From the NCBI RefSeq assembly GCF_900090285.1, contig NZ_LT607754.1, positions 4,428,001 through 4,492,000 of the forward strand: a stretch of DNA of 64,000 nucleotides. Reading direction: 5' to 3'. Below the pieces are notes generated by a model that saw nothing but the letters and a program-made list of their open reading frames with translations, ran no database searches and had not been told where the DNA came from. Both the position numbers and the translations under genes were made by a program. Source of the DNA: Micromonospora inositola (lineage in GTDB: Bacteria; Actinomycetota; Actinomycetes; Mycobacteriales; Micromonosporaceae). This document shows, piece by piece, positions 13,235 through 21,653 of this stretch (within the stretch, counting starts at the first letter, position 1; every line of letters starts with the position of its first letter).

Positions 13235-16200
13235 TCAGGACCCGCCGGAGAGTCGTTTCACCATCCGGACCGTCGTCCCCTCGGGCGCGCCGACGATCGT
13301 CACCTCGTCCATCACCCGCGCCATGATCAACCGTCCCCGGCCCCGGTCGGCGCCGTCGTCGGGGTCGCCCTCCCGCCAGCCGCCGTGGTCGCGGACCTCG
13401 ATCTCCAGCCGGTCCTCGCGCAGCTCGGCGCGGAGGGTGGTGATCGCGCCGGGGGCGAACCGGTAGCCGTGCTCGATCGCGTTCGCGCACGCCTCACCGG
13501 TGGCGATGAGCACCGTCTGGACGTCCCACTCGTCCACACCGAGGTCGTGCAGCCAGGCCCGGAGCCGCTCCCGGGTGGGGGCGAGCTCGGCCGGGTCGGC
13601 CGGTACCGAGGCGGTGAAGACCGTCGGCGCCCGGTGCCGGTAGACCAGCACTGCGGCGTCGTCGCTGCCGGAGGCCGGCAGCAGATCGCGCACCAGCCGG
13701 TCGACCAGCGCCCCCTCCGGCAGCCCCCGGCCGTCGGTGAGCACCTTCACCGCCCGGGCAATGCCCGCGTCGATCAGTTCCCGGCGCCGCTCGACCAGGC
13801 CGTCGGTGTAGAGCAGCAGGGTCGAACCAGGCACCACCGCGGCGACCGCCTCCGGGCGCCGGTCGACCGCCACGCTGGCCAGCGGTACCGAACCGGCCCC
13901 GTCCAGCAGCTCGGTCGCGCCGTCAGGGTGCATCAGGATGCCCGGCGGGTGGCCGGCGGAGGAGTAGCGCAGCTCGCCGCCGGCGCAGTCGATGATCGCG
14001 CAGAACACCGTGGTGCAGGCCCCGCCGGGGGTCAGCCGGGCGAAGCCGTCCAGCGCGGAGAGCACCTCGGCCGGGCTCTTGGCCTGGAGCAGCAGCGCCC
14101 GGCAGGCGCTGCGCAGCTGGCCCATCACGGTGGCCGCCGAGAGCCCCCGCCCGACGCAGTCGCCGACCACCACGCCGAACAGGTCGCCCGGCATCGGCAC
14201 CACGTCGTACCAGTCGCCGCCCACCTCCAGCGGGAGTACCGCCGGTTCGTAGCGGACCGCGAAGCCGGCCGGCAGGTCGGTCGGCCCCAGCATCGCCCGC
14301 TGCATGGCCAACGCCACGCCACGCTGCGTCTCGTAGGCGTGGGCCCGGACCAGCGCCTGGGCCAGCGCCGCGCAGAGCTGGCGGATCAGCGGCGCGTCCA
14401 CCGCCGACATCGGCCGGGGCGCGTCCGGCTCCAGCCAGATCCCGGCGACGCCGATGCCCGTATCGACGCGCGCCCCGACCCCGGTCACCCGCCCGGCGTC
14501 GTCGCGGGCCAGGTACGGGTCGTCCGCGGGCCCGGTCGGGTCGAGGATCCGCCGGATCTGCGGGGTCAGCTCCAGCCCGGCGCCGACCACCACGGGCGTC
14601 CCGGCCGGGTCGGGGCTGACCGCGACCCCGCGCGCGCCGCCGAGCAGCTCGCCCAGCTCGGCGAGGCCGCCCTCGAGCACCTCGGTGATGTCGCTGGCGC
14701 TGGCCAACCGGGTGGCGAGCGCGGTCACCGCGGCCTGCCGGGCGGTGGCGCGGATCTCGGCGGTGACGTCGCGCAGGGTGGCCACGTGCAGCCGCTGGCC
14801 GGTGACGGGCTCCCCCAGCGCGTTGTAGACCGCCTCCACCCAGATGCGATGCCCGTCCGCGTGCCGCAGCGGCGCGGTCACCCGCCCGCCGTCGGCCGTC
14901 CGCATCTCCCGAATCGCCGCCTCGACCTCGCGCCGGTCCGCCGGCTCGGTGTCCGGGTCCGGCCACCACGGGTGCGGGGCCGGTGCCGGCAGCTCCAGCC
15001 GGTCGAGGCCGAGCAGCCGGCAGAAGGCGTGGTTGGCCTCGACCAGGGTGAAGCTGGCGTCGTAGACCACGAAGGCGTCCTGCAACGAGTCGATCAGGGC
15101 GGTGCGCCAGGTCGCCTCCCGGTTGCGCAGCCGGGCCAGCTCCAGGTGCGCCCGGACCCGGGCGAGCAGTTCGAGGGAGGAGAACGGCTTGGGCAGGTAG
15201 TCGTCCGCGCCGGCCCGCAGCCCCTCCACCACCGCCTCCTCGCCGGCCCGGGCGGAGAGCAGGATGACCGGCACGCCGGCCGTGCGCCGGTCGCCGCGCA
15301 GCGCCGTCAGCAGGGCGAAGCCGTCCATCCGCGGCATCATCACGTCGGTGAGGACCAGGTCCGGCAGCTCCGTCGCGACCAGGTCGAGCGCCGCCCGGCC
15401 GTCCTCGGCGGCGAGCACCCGGTAGGAGGGCCCGAGCAGGCTGACCAGGAACCCGCGCAGGTCCCGGTTGTCCTCCACCACCAGCACCGTCGGCGCGCCC
15501 GCCGGCGGGGCCTGGCCGCCGGCCCGGTCGGTCGCCGCCGGGCCCGGCAGCGCCTCCGGCATCCAGCGCAGGGCCTGGTCGCCGTACGACCCGGGCGCCG
15601 GGACGGGTCCGCCGGGTCGCTCGGCGGTGGGCCGGCCGTACGGGATCCGTACCGTGAACGTCGAGCCCTCGCCCTCGATCGAGCGCAGGCCGACCTCACC
15701 GCCGTGCAGCCGGACCAGCTCCTGGACCAGGGCCAGCCCGATGCCGGCGCCCTCGTGGGACCGCCCGCCGCTGCCGCGTACCCGGTGGAAGCGGCGGAAC
15801 AGCAGCGGCTGCTGGTCGGCCGGGATGCCGACGCCGGTGTCGCTGACCGAGAGGGTCACCGTGTCGTGGTCGCCCGCCAGCCGGAGCCGGACGGTGCCGG
15901 CGAGGGTGTATTTCAGCGCGTTGGAGAGCAGGTTGACCACGACCTTCTCCCACATGTCCCGGTCCACGTACCCGGTGCGGGGCAGCGGCCGTACGTCCAC
16001 CTCGAAGGCCAGGCCGCCCCGCTCCATCGCGTACCCGAAGGACTCGGCGATGCCCCGGGTGAGGGCCGCCAGGTCGGTGGGCACCCGCTCCGCCTCCAGC
16101 CGGCCGCCCTCGACCCGGGCGAAGTCGAGCATGTCGTTGACCAGCTTGTGCAGCCGGCCGGCGTTGCGGTGCACCAGCTCAAGCCGCTCCCGCTGGGCTG

Positions 16201-17425
16201 GCGGCAGCGGCTCCCGCTCGTCGGCGAGGCTCTCCTGCACAGGCCCTATGATCAGCGTCAGCGGGGTGCGCAGCTCGTGGCTGACGTCGGTGAAGAACTC
16301 GGTCTTGGCCGCGTCCAGCTCGGCCAGCGCGGCGACCCGTCGCCGCTGCGCCTCGTACGCCAGCACGTCGGTCAGCGCGGTGGAGACCCGGCTGGCCACC
16401 AGGTCGAGGAAGTGCCGGTACGGCTCGTCGAGCGCCAGGTAGGGGCTCACGCCGAGGACCAGCACCCCGACCGGCCGGCGGTGCCCGATGGCCAGCAGCG
16501 GCAGCGCCACCGCCTCGTCGACCGCGGCCGGCTCCCCGACGCGGTCCGTGCGCACCGTCGGCCAGGTCGTCCCGGTGAGGCCCGTGATCCGCACCGGCCG
16601 TCCCGTTTTGACTGCCTCCGCGACCTCGGGCGGCGTGCCGGCGACGGCGGACGGTTCGGCCGGCTCAACGAGGCCGAACGACGCCACCAGGCGCACGTCA
16701 TCGCCCTCCCGCGCCGGGCCGTCGGCGCTGTCCAGTTGGTCTTCCCGCAGGTACACCATGCCGACCGGGAGATCGGCGGGCCCGCCGCCGAGGATCCGGG
16801 CGGCCGCCCGGACGGCGTCCGTCGCGCTGTCCGCCTCGGCGATCGACAGCTCACCGAGTCGCCGCAGCAGGGCCAGTCGACGGTCGCCGACGACCTGGCC
16901 GGTCACCTCGCTGGTGGCCACGAAGACGCCGCCGACCCGCCCTGCGGGGTCCTCGATCGGGCTGTAGGAGAAGGTCCAGTAGGTCTCCTCCAGGAAGCCG
17001 TGTCGGAGCAGGAAGAGCAACTGATCGTGGGAGTAGGTGGATTCTCCGCCCAGCGCCCGCTCGGTCAGGGGACCGACGATGTCCCAGATCTCGGCCCAGC
17101 AGTCCGCCGCCCGCTGTCCGACGGCCGTCGGGAACTTGTCCCCGAGCACGCTTGTGTACGGGTCGTTGAAGATCTGCACCAGCTCGTGGCTCCACCAGAG
17201 CAGCATCGGGATCCGGGAAGGCATGAGGGTGCGCACCGCGGACCGCAGCTCCTCCGGCCAGCTGCCGGGCGGCCCCAGCGGGGTCGCCGCCCAGTCCGTC
17301 GCCCGGTGCGCGGCGCTGGTCGGGTCGTCGCCGGGAAACAGCTCGTCGGCGGCTGTCCCATCCTTCACGCCCGGCCCCCCGTCCCGTTCACGTCCTCGGG
17401 CCTGGGCGCTCGTTCGCGCTGTCAC
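13235..17425 (-). CDS. Hybrid sensor histidine kinase with receiver, PAS, GAF, SpoIIE phosphatase and anti-sigma-type ATPase domains
   Basis: A 1396-residue soluble signalling protein. Order: N-terminal PAS-like domain (DWAATPLGP ... FNDPYTSVLG), GAF-like domain, HisKA with VSHELRTPL (phospho-acceptor His383), HATPase (about 430-600), receiver domain with LTDVMMPRMDG (phospho-acceptor Asp694), PAS (about 780-890), GAF, PP2C/SpoIIE phosphatase (VGGDWYD near 1070, GDCVGRGL) and an RsbW-like HATPase (EACANAIEHGYRF) at the C-terminus. It could join phosphorelay to anti-sigma partner switching. GTG 17425 is the longest start; GTG 17368 is a plausible alternative closer to the conserved ELFPGD. Stimulus unknown. 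Confidence 0.85.
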   Translation of the reverse strand: MTARTSAQARGRERDGGPGVKDGTAADELFPGDDPTSAAHRATDWAATPLGPPGSWPEELRSAVRTLMPSRIPMLLWWSHELVQIFNDPYTSVLGDKFPTAVGQRAADCWAEIWDIVGPLTERALGGESTYSHDQLLFLLRHGFLEETYWTFSYSPIEDPAGRVGGVFVATSEVTGQVVGDRRLALLRRLGELSIAEADSATDAVRAAARILGGGPADLPVGMVYLREDQLDSADGPAREGDDVRLVASFGLVEPAEPSAVAGTPPEVAEAVKTGRPVRITGLTGTTWPTVRTDRVGEPAAVDEAVALPLLAIGHRRPVGVLVLGVSPYLALDEPYRHFLDLVASRVSTALTDVLAYEAQRRRVAALAELDAAKTEFFTDVSHELRTPLTLIIGPVQESLADEREPLPPAQRERLELVHRNAGRLHKLVNDMLDFARVEGGRLEAERVPTDLAALTRGIAESFGYAMERGGLAFEVDVRPLPRTGYVDRDMWEKVVVNLLSNALKYTLAGTVRLRLAGDHDTVTLSVSDTGVGIPADQQPLLFRRFHRVRGSGGRSHEGAGIGLALVQELVRLHGGEVGLRSIEGEGSTFTVRIPYGRPTAERPGGPVPAPGSYGDQALRWMPEALPGPAATDRAGGQAPPAGAPTVLVVEDNRDLRGFLVSLLGPSYRVLAAEDGRAALDLVATELPDLVLTDVMMPRMDGFALLTALRGDRRTAGVPVILLSARAGEEAVVEGLRAGADDYLPKPFSSLELLARVRAHLELARLRNREATWRTALIDSLQDAFVVYDASFTLVEANHAFCRLLGLDRLELPAPAPHPWWPDPDTEPADRREVEAAIREMRTADGGRVTAPLRHADGHRIWVEAVYNALGEPVTGQRLHVATLRDVTAEIRATARQAAVTALATRLASASDITEVLEGGLAELGELLGGARGVAVSPDPAGTPVVVGAGLELTPQIRRILDPTGPADDPYLARDDAGRVTGVGARVDTGIGVAGIWLEPDAPRPMSAVDAPLIRQLCAALAQALVRAHAYETQRGVALAMQRAMLGPTDLPAGFAVRYEPAVLPLEVGGDWYDVVPMPGDLFGVVVGDCVGRGLSAATVMGQLRSACRALLLQAKSPAEVLSALDGFARLTPGGACTTVFCAIIDCAGGELRYSSAGHPPGILMHPDGATELLDGAGSVPLASVAVDRRPEAVAAVVPGSTLLLYTDGLVERRRELIDAGIARAVKVLTDGRGLPEGALVDRLVRDLLPASGSDDAAVLVYRHRAPTVFTASVPADPAELAPTRERLRAWLHDLGVDEWDVQTVLIATGEACANAIEHGYRFAPGAITTLRAELREDRLEIEVRDHGGWREGDPDDGADRGRGRLIMARVMDEVTIVGAPEGTTVRMVKRLSGGS

Positions 17426-17564
17426 CGTCCCGTCCCCGCCTATTGTCCCCGGCAGTCGCGCGATTCATTCCCCGACCCGGCCGGTTCCGGATCAGCACGA
17501 TCATCTGCCCACGAGTGCCAGCGATGCAGGTGCGGACCCTACGCGCCCAGGTGACAATCGCCCG

Positions 17565-18212
17565 ATGGACCGGGTGCTGAACCTGCTGGTGGCGCTGCCG
17601 CCGGCCCTGGTGCTGGCCCTGGTCTTCCTGCTCCCGGCGCTGGAGGCGTCGACCTTCCTCGGCCTGCTCGTGCCGGGGGAGGTGGCCGTGCTGGTCGGCG
17701 GGGTCCTCGCCCACGAGGGGCGACTGCCGCTCTGGGCGGTGGTGGTCACGGCCGTGGTCGGGGCGGCCCTCGGCGACCAGATCGGCTACCTGGTCGGTCG
17801 CCGCTACGGTCGCCGGCTGCTGGAGCGGACCCCGCGCCGGTTCGTCCGCTCCGGGCAGGTGGAGCGGGCGCTCGCGCTGATCCGGCGGCGGGGCGCCCTG
17901 GCGGTGGTGCTCGGCCGCTGGGCGGCCGCGCTGCGGGCGCTGGTGCCGGGACTCGCGGGCATGAGCGGGATACCGCAGCGCACCTTCACCCTGGCCAACG
18001 TCACCGGCGGCGCCCTCTGGGCGGTGACCGTGGCCGTCCTCGGCTACCTGGCCGGCGCCTCGTACCGGCTGCTGGAGCGGCGACTCGGCCTGGGCGGGGA
18101 GGCGCTGTTCGCGGTGGTCCTGCTGGCGATCGCGGTACGGATCTGGTGGGGCCGGCGGGCGGCGCGCCGGGAGCGAACCGGGGAGCGCGCCGACGGGGTC
18201 CGGACGGAGTGA
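17565..18212 (+). CDS. DedA-family membrane protein
   Basis: A 215-residue integral membrane protein of the DedA/VTT family. It has an N-terminal hydrophobic helix, the re-entrant segment EASTFLGLLVPGEVAVLVGG, then GDQIGYLVGRRYGRRLLER, a conserved Arg in GRWAAALRALVPGLAGM, and two C-terminal helices. Members act in lipid carrier (undecaprenyl phosphate or phospholipid) translocation and membrane homeostasis. ATG 17565 was chosen as the first start matching the family's N-terminus. It is divergent from the hybrid kinase and ends at a convergent terminator. Confidence 0.85.
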   Translation: MDRVLNLLVALPPALVLALVFLLPALEASTFLGLLVPGEVAVLVGGVLAHEGRLPLWAVVVTAVVGAALGDQIGYLVGRRYGRRLLERTPRRFVRSGQVERALALIRRRGALAVVLGRWAAALRALVPGLAGMSGIPQRTFTLANVTGGALWAVTVAVLGYLAGASYRLLERRLGLGGEALFAVVLLAIAVRIWWGRRAARRERTGERADGVRTE

Positions 18213-18242
18213 CGGCGGTCGGCGCAGGATGTGGGCGGAATC

Positions 18243-18286
18243 GGTCGGGCCGCCGCCACGCTCGCCGTCGCGGCGGCGGCCCGACC
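18243..18286. terminator. Bidirectional terminator between DedA and DUF6745 operon
   Basis: A perfect 15-bp stem (18243-18257 with 18272-18286) and a 14-base loop lie between the DedA stop and the convergent gene ending at 18293. Confidence 0.7.
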
Positions 18287-18292
18287 CCGCCG

Positions 18293-18736
18293 TCAGTCGG
18301 CGACCAGGAAGTCGGCCTGGCCGCGCTGGGTGCTGCGCTCACGCTGCCGGCGGACCAGGTACGTCCCCGGCGCGATACCGGAGCCGCCGTGCTCAGGATG
18401 GATCAGGTACGCGGGCCGGGTCGCCCGCAGCACCCCGACGGCGAGCCGCTGCCGGTCGTGGACCTCGGTGGTCCACTCGGCGGCGCCCGACTCGGCGACC
18501 AGCGTGTGCGGGTTGCCGCCGGCCGCCCCGCGCAGCAGCTCCACCCCGGCCGGCGGCACCGGACGCCAGCGCGCCCGCGCCGGCACCTCGACGTCGTCGA
18601 GCACGTCGAGGGGGATGACGATCAGGTCGCCCTGGGCCTGGAGCCCGTCGAGGACGGGGATGCGCACCTGCTGCTCCAGGTGGTCGAGAACGGTCAGTCC
18701 GGTGCGGTCGGTCAGCTCTTCAAGGGTCAGGTCCAT
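18293..18736 (-). CDS. Hypothetical protein in operon with DUF6745 gene
   Basis: A 147-residue acidic protein with no signal peptide or membrane segment (MDLTLEELTDRTGLTVLDHL; later WTTEVHDRQRLAVGVLRATR). ATG 18736 has an AAGGTGA site six bases away and lies only ten bases beyond the stop of the DUF6745 gene, so the two are an operon. Beta-strand-rich; no catalytic motif recognised. It might be a partner of the DUF6745 protein, inferred only from linkage. Confidence 0.7.
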   Translation of the reverse strand: MDLTLEELTDRTGLTVLDHLEQQVRIPVLDGLQAQGDLIVIPLDVLDDVEVPARARWRPVPPAGVELLRGAAGGNPHTLVAESGAAEWTTEVHDRQRLAVGVLRATRPAYLIHPEHGGSGIAPGTYLVRRQRERSTQRGQADFLVAD

Positions 18737-18746
18737 GTGATCACCT

Positions 18747-19979
18747 TCAGGTTCGTCTGAGGAGTCGGGCGTACTGCTCGCCGGAGAGGCCGTACGACCA
18801 GCCGGCGGCGGCCACCGGGTCGTCGAGGTCGGCGGGGACGCTGAGGCCGTACCGGCGGCGGTGGCCGTCGCGTTCGACGGAGCCGTTGACCGCCAGCAGG
18901 ACCCGGGCCGGTGCGCCCCAGACGCGCTGGGGCAGGTCGTAGAGCTGGAGCCGGCAGCCGGGGTTGCCGGGGTCAGGCGCCTCGGCGACCAGCGCCAACC
19001 GGGCCTGGTCGAGGTACGCGTCCCAGCCGAGGCGTTCGATCGCGCAGCGGCGCACCTCGACGTTGCGTTCCGCCCCGATCCGCTCCGCGGTCGGCTCGTC
19101 GATCACCCACGCCGGTACGGCGGTGCCGTGCCAGGCGTGGCCACCCCAACCGTCGGCGTACCCGACCGCCGGCCCGTGCCGGTTGTGCGTGCGGACCTCG
19201 CCGTGCAGCGCCCCCGGGAGCGGCTCGGTGTGCGCCACGCTGGTCCGCTCGGTCACCACGCAGACGTCCTCCCGCGGCCACCACCAGCCGCAGGAGCGGG
19301 CGACGTCGGCCCAGAGGTCGAGCTGCCGGTCGTCGTCCGGGTGGAACAGCCCGGGCCGCAGCCGCCGCCGCACGTCGTGGTACGCCACCCAGGGCGCGTC
19401 GTGCTGCCCGTGCCAGCGCAGGCCGGGCGGTTCGCCGACCGCCTCGGCGAGGGCGGCCCGCAGCGGCGTCCGGAGCCCGTCGTGCACCGACCGGTTCAGC
19501 GAGTCGCGCACCCCGACGACGAGCAGCTCCGCCAGGCTGACGCCGGCGGCCAGCGCGTCGGCCGGCGGCCGGGTGCGGACGATCTGCTCGGTCGTCCACC
19601 AGAACGCTCCGGCCGGGCCCGCCCGCTCGTCGAGCCGGCCGCCGAGCTGGTGCGCCGCGACGGCGAGCTGGTGGGCCACGTACCAGCCGGCGGTGGGGTC
19701 GACCGGCCCGCCGAGCCGGATCGGGGGTTCGTCCAACAGGTCGACGGCCTGCCGGGGGCTCGCCGCCCAGTGGAAACGGGGGCGGCGCCGGCCGAGCAGG
19801 GCGTACAGGCCGGTGATGGCCCGTTCCGCGGTCTCCCGGTCGGCGGGTTCGGTGTGCAGGGCGATCCGCAACCACTCGTCGCGGATCTCCGCCGCCCGGT
19901 GCCAGCGGTCGAGGTGCGCCGCCTGGTCCGGGCCGATTCCGGCGCGGCGCCTGGCCCGCTGCCGGTTACGCGCGCTCAT
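18747..19979 (-). CDS. DUF6745 domain-containing protein
   Basis: A 410-residue soluble protein. The N-terminal EWLRIALHTEPADRETAERA followed by a Pro- and Trp-rich aromatic segment, and later VCVVTERTSVAHTEPLPGAL and the short C-terminal IERLGWDAYL segment, match the actinobacterial DUF6745 family. Some members sit with leucine-rich-repeat genes; none is present here. The function is not known. It starts at ATG 19979 without an obvious strong ribosome site and heads a two-gene operon with the gene ending at 18293. Confidence 0.75.
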   Translation of the reverse strand: MSARNRQRARRRAGIGPDQAAHLDRWHRAAEIRDEWLRIALHTEPADRETAERAITGLYALLGRRRPRFHWAASPRQAVDLLDEPPIRLGGPVDPTAGWYVAHQLAVAAHQLGGRLDERAGPAGAFWWTTEQIVRTRPPADALAAGVSLAELLVVGVRDSLNRSVHDGLRTPLRAALAEAVGEPPGLRWHGQHDAPWVAYHDVRRRLRPGLFHPDDDRQLDLWADVARSCGWWWPREDVCVVTERTSVAHTEPLPGALHGEVRTHNRHGPAVGYADGWGGHAWHGTAVPAWVIDEPTAERIGAERNVEVRRCAIERLGWDAYLDQARLALVAEAPDPGNPGCRLQLYDLPQRVWGAPARVLLAVNGSVERDGHRRRYGLSVPADLDDPVAAAGWSYGLSGEQYARLLRRT

Positions 19980-20106
19980 CGCGCGAGGGCGCGCACGCCC
20001 TTTCTCTCGATCATGGACCCGATGCTGGCAGAGCCGCGCCCGTCCCGCAAGGCGGTATCGGGGCGGAGCCTCCGGAGGTCCGCGACGCCCTTCTCGGTCG
20101 CTCCGG

Positions 20107-20712
20107 TCATCGCGGCGGGGTCCCCTGGATCCGGTACGCGACGGCCTCGTTCCAGACGTGCGGGTAGACGCCGATCTCGAAGTAGCGGGTGAAGCGGTTG
20201 ATCGGCGCGTTCGTGTGGTCGTGCCAGAGCAGCCAGACCGGGGCGATGGTGAACAGCGCGTAGTTCAGCATGACCAGCGGCAGGTAGAGCGGGCCGAGCA
20301 GCCGGGCCTGGAGGATGTGCACGTCCTCGTGCCGCTGGATGCCGGGACTGGATCCGGCGCAGACCGTGCCGATGGTGGTGGCGTATCGGGGCGACACCCC
20401 CTCGACCACGTTGACCCGACCGCTGGCCGGGACCACCCGGTCGAGCTGGTGCCCGAAGACGAGGTGCAGGGCGAGGTGGATCGCCCCGACGGCGGTGTTG
20501 AGCAGGCTCCAGGTGTGGTCGACGACGAAGAGGAGGATCCCCTTCGCGTCCGGGCCGTATGTGCCGGCGGAGCTGATCGCCCAGCCGAAGGGCGCGCCGA
20601 CGAGCAGCCCGACGGCGGCGCCGATCACCAGGCCGAGGGTGCCGCCGACCCACTGGCCGAACAGGGCGCCGAGGACGATGTGGACGGCGGCGCTGACGAT
20701 GCCGAAGACCAT
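20107..20712 (-). CDS. Membrane protein, unknown function
   Basis: A 201-residue protein with an N-terminal pair of hydrophobic segments (VSAAVHIVLGALFGQWVGG, then LVIGAAVGLLVGAPFG), a soluble middle containing the metal-like motif QRHEDVHILQARLLGPLYL, and a further hydrophobic stretch near residue 150. The layout suggests a small membrane-anchored enzyme or channel; the RHEDVH motif could be metal-binding. ATG 20712 with an AAGGTGAG site was preferred to the start at 20736. It sits five bases after the stop of a small upstream membrane frame and is likely coupled to it. Confidence 0.65.
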   Translation of the reverse strand: MVFGIVSAAVHIVLGALFGQWVGGTLGLVIGAAVGLLVGAPFGWAISSAGTYGPDAKGILLFVVDHTWSLLNTAVGAIHLALHLVFGHQLDRVVPASGRVNVVEGVSPRYATTIGTVCAGSSPGIQRHEDVHILQARLLGPLYLPLVMLNYALFTIAPVWLLWHDHTNAPINRFTRYFEIGVYPHVWNEAVAYRIQGTPPR

Positions 20713-20716
20713 GAGC

Positions 20717-20929
20717 TCACCTTCCTTCAGACCCACGAGCGGACGGCCGGGTCAGACCCGGCCTCGGATGGTCGGCCGGGGGCGCGGTCGCGGGACGGCG
20801 GCGGTCGGGGCCGTGGTGGCCAGGTCGCGGGCGGCGGAGCAGGTGTACGACGACCACGGCGACCAGCAGCGGCAGGAGCACGCCGCCGGCGATCGGCAGC
20901 GTGACCGTGCTGTCGCCGATCTTACGGAC
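20717..20929 (-). CDS. Small membrane ORF with no standard start codon
   Basis: The minus frame has clear coding character: a charged N-terminus (RKIGDSTVTLPIAGG), one hydrophobic helix (VLLPLLVAVVVVHLL) and a basic Pro/Arg-rich tail. It stops five bases before the next gene's ATG (TGAGCTCATG junction), an operon-like coupling. A good AAAGGGA ribosome site lies about seven bases before codon GTC at 20929, but no ATG, GTG or TTG occurs there. It may use a rare start, carry a start-codon mutation, or reflect a base error. Confidence 0.4.
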   Translation of the reverse strand, partial: VRKIGDSTVTLPIAGGVLLPLLVAVVVVHLLRRPRPGHHGPDRRRPATAPPADHPRPGLTRPSARGSEGR

Positions 20930-20964
20930 CCGACGTCCCTTTCCGACGAGTCCGAGAGACGCGG

Positions 20965-21063
20965 GTGCATCGGGGCGAGGCCGACCCGGCGGAGATCGCG
21001 GCGAGCGGCGAACGCTTCGACAACCACTATGTCGACAGCCCCGTCTGGCGTGCCCGGGGCTGA
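20965..21063 (+). pseudogene. Short coding-like tail before Nudix gene
   Basis: A plus frame from GTG 20965 gives 32 residues with protein-like composition (EADPAEIAASGERFDNHY, then VDSPVWRARG) and stops 45 bases before the Nudix ATG. There is no ribosome site. It may be the end of a lost gene or a very small gene; family unknown. Confidence 0.22.
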
Positions 21064-21108
21064 CCGGCCGGGACCGCGGCGGCGGGCGCCGGGCAGTAGG
21101 TTGGCCGG

Positions 21109-21531
21109 ATGCACCCGATCGCCTGTGTCCTGCTGGTCGACCGCGCCGGGCGGCTGCTGCTCCAGCTCCGCGACGCGCACGCCCCGCACCATCCGAACGT
21201 CTGGGGCCTGCCCGGCGGGCACTGGGAGCCGGGGGAGACCATCGACGAGACCGCCCTCCGGGAGCTGTGGGAGGAGACCGGACTGCGCCCCGACGGGGAG
21301 CTGCGCCACTTCGCCACCCAGGAGCTGCCCGAGCTCGACCGGGTCAAGCACTACTTCTGCGGCGCGACCCGGGCCGCGCAGCGGGACGTGGTGCTCGGCG
21401 AGGGCGCGGCGATCGTCTTCACCACCCCGGACGAGCTTTTGGACGGCCGGCCGTACACCCCGGGCACTGCGGACCTGCTCACCCGCTTCCTGACCTCCCC
21501 GGAGTACGCCCGCCTCGCCGCCGCCGACTGA
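21109..21531 (+). CDS. Nudix hydrolase
   Basis: A 140-residue Nudix hydrolase. The Nudix box runs from Gly41 (GGHWEPGETIDETALRELWE, then ETGL), with the metal-binding REL-EE residues intact. Enzymes of this family cleave nucleoside diphosphates linked to other groups and often clean up oxidised or surplus nucleotides; the substrate cannot be deduced. ATG 21109 begins MHPIACVLLVDRAG, the usual first strand of the fold. It stands alone on the plus strand before the FUSC gene. Confidence 0.85.
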   Translation: MHPIACVLLVDRAGRLLLQLRDAHAPHHPNVWGLPGGHWEPGETIDETALRELWEETGLRPDGELRHFATQELPELDRVKHYFCGATRAAQRDVVLGEGAAIVFTTPDELLDGRPYTPGTADLLTRFLTSPEYARLAAAD

Positions 21532-21562
21532 CGCCGATCGCCCGCCCGGACCGCGCCGGCGG

Positions 21563-21580
21563 CTGAGCCGGCCGGCTCAG
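21563..21580 (+). terminator. Hairpin after the Nudix gene
   Basis: CTGAGCCGGCCGGCTCAG is a perfect 18-bp palindrome 31 bases after the Nudix stop codon. With little loop it would form a tight hairpin; terminator function is inferred. Confidence 0.4.
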
Positions 21581-21653
21581 GCCACCCGAGCGCTGCCGTC
21601 CGGGCCGGCCGGCGCACCATGGGTGGGTTGGTCCGGCGGCGGAGGAGGCGGCG

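Noticed and set aside
12347..17554. A 1735-codon plus-strand open frame opposite the sensor kinase gene
   Set aside because: It is a shadow of the high-GC minus-strand kinase and HD genes: the translation is Arg/Pro/Gly/His-rich and has no domains, whereas the minus strand encodes complete, ordered domains.
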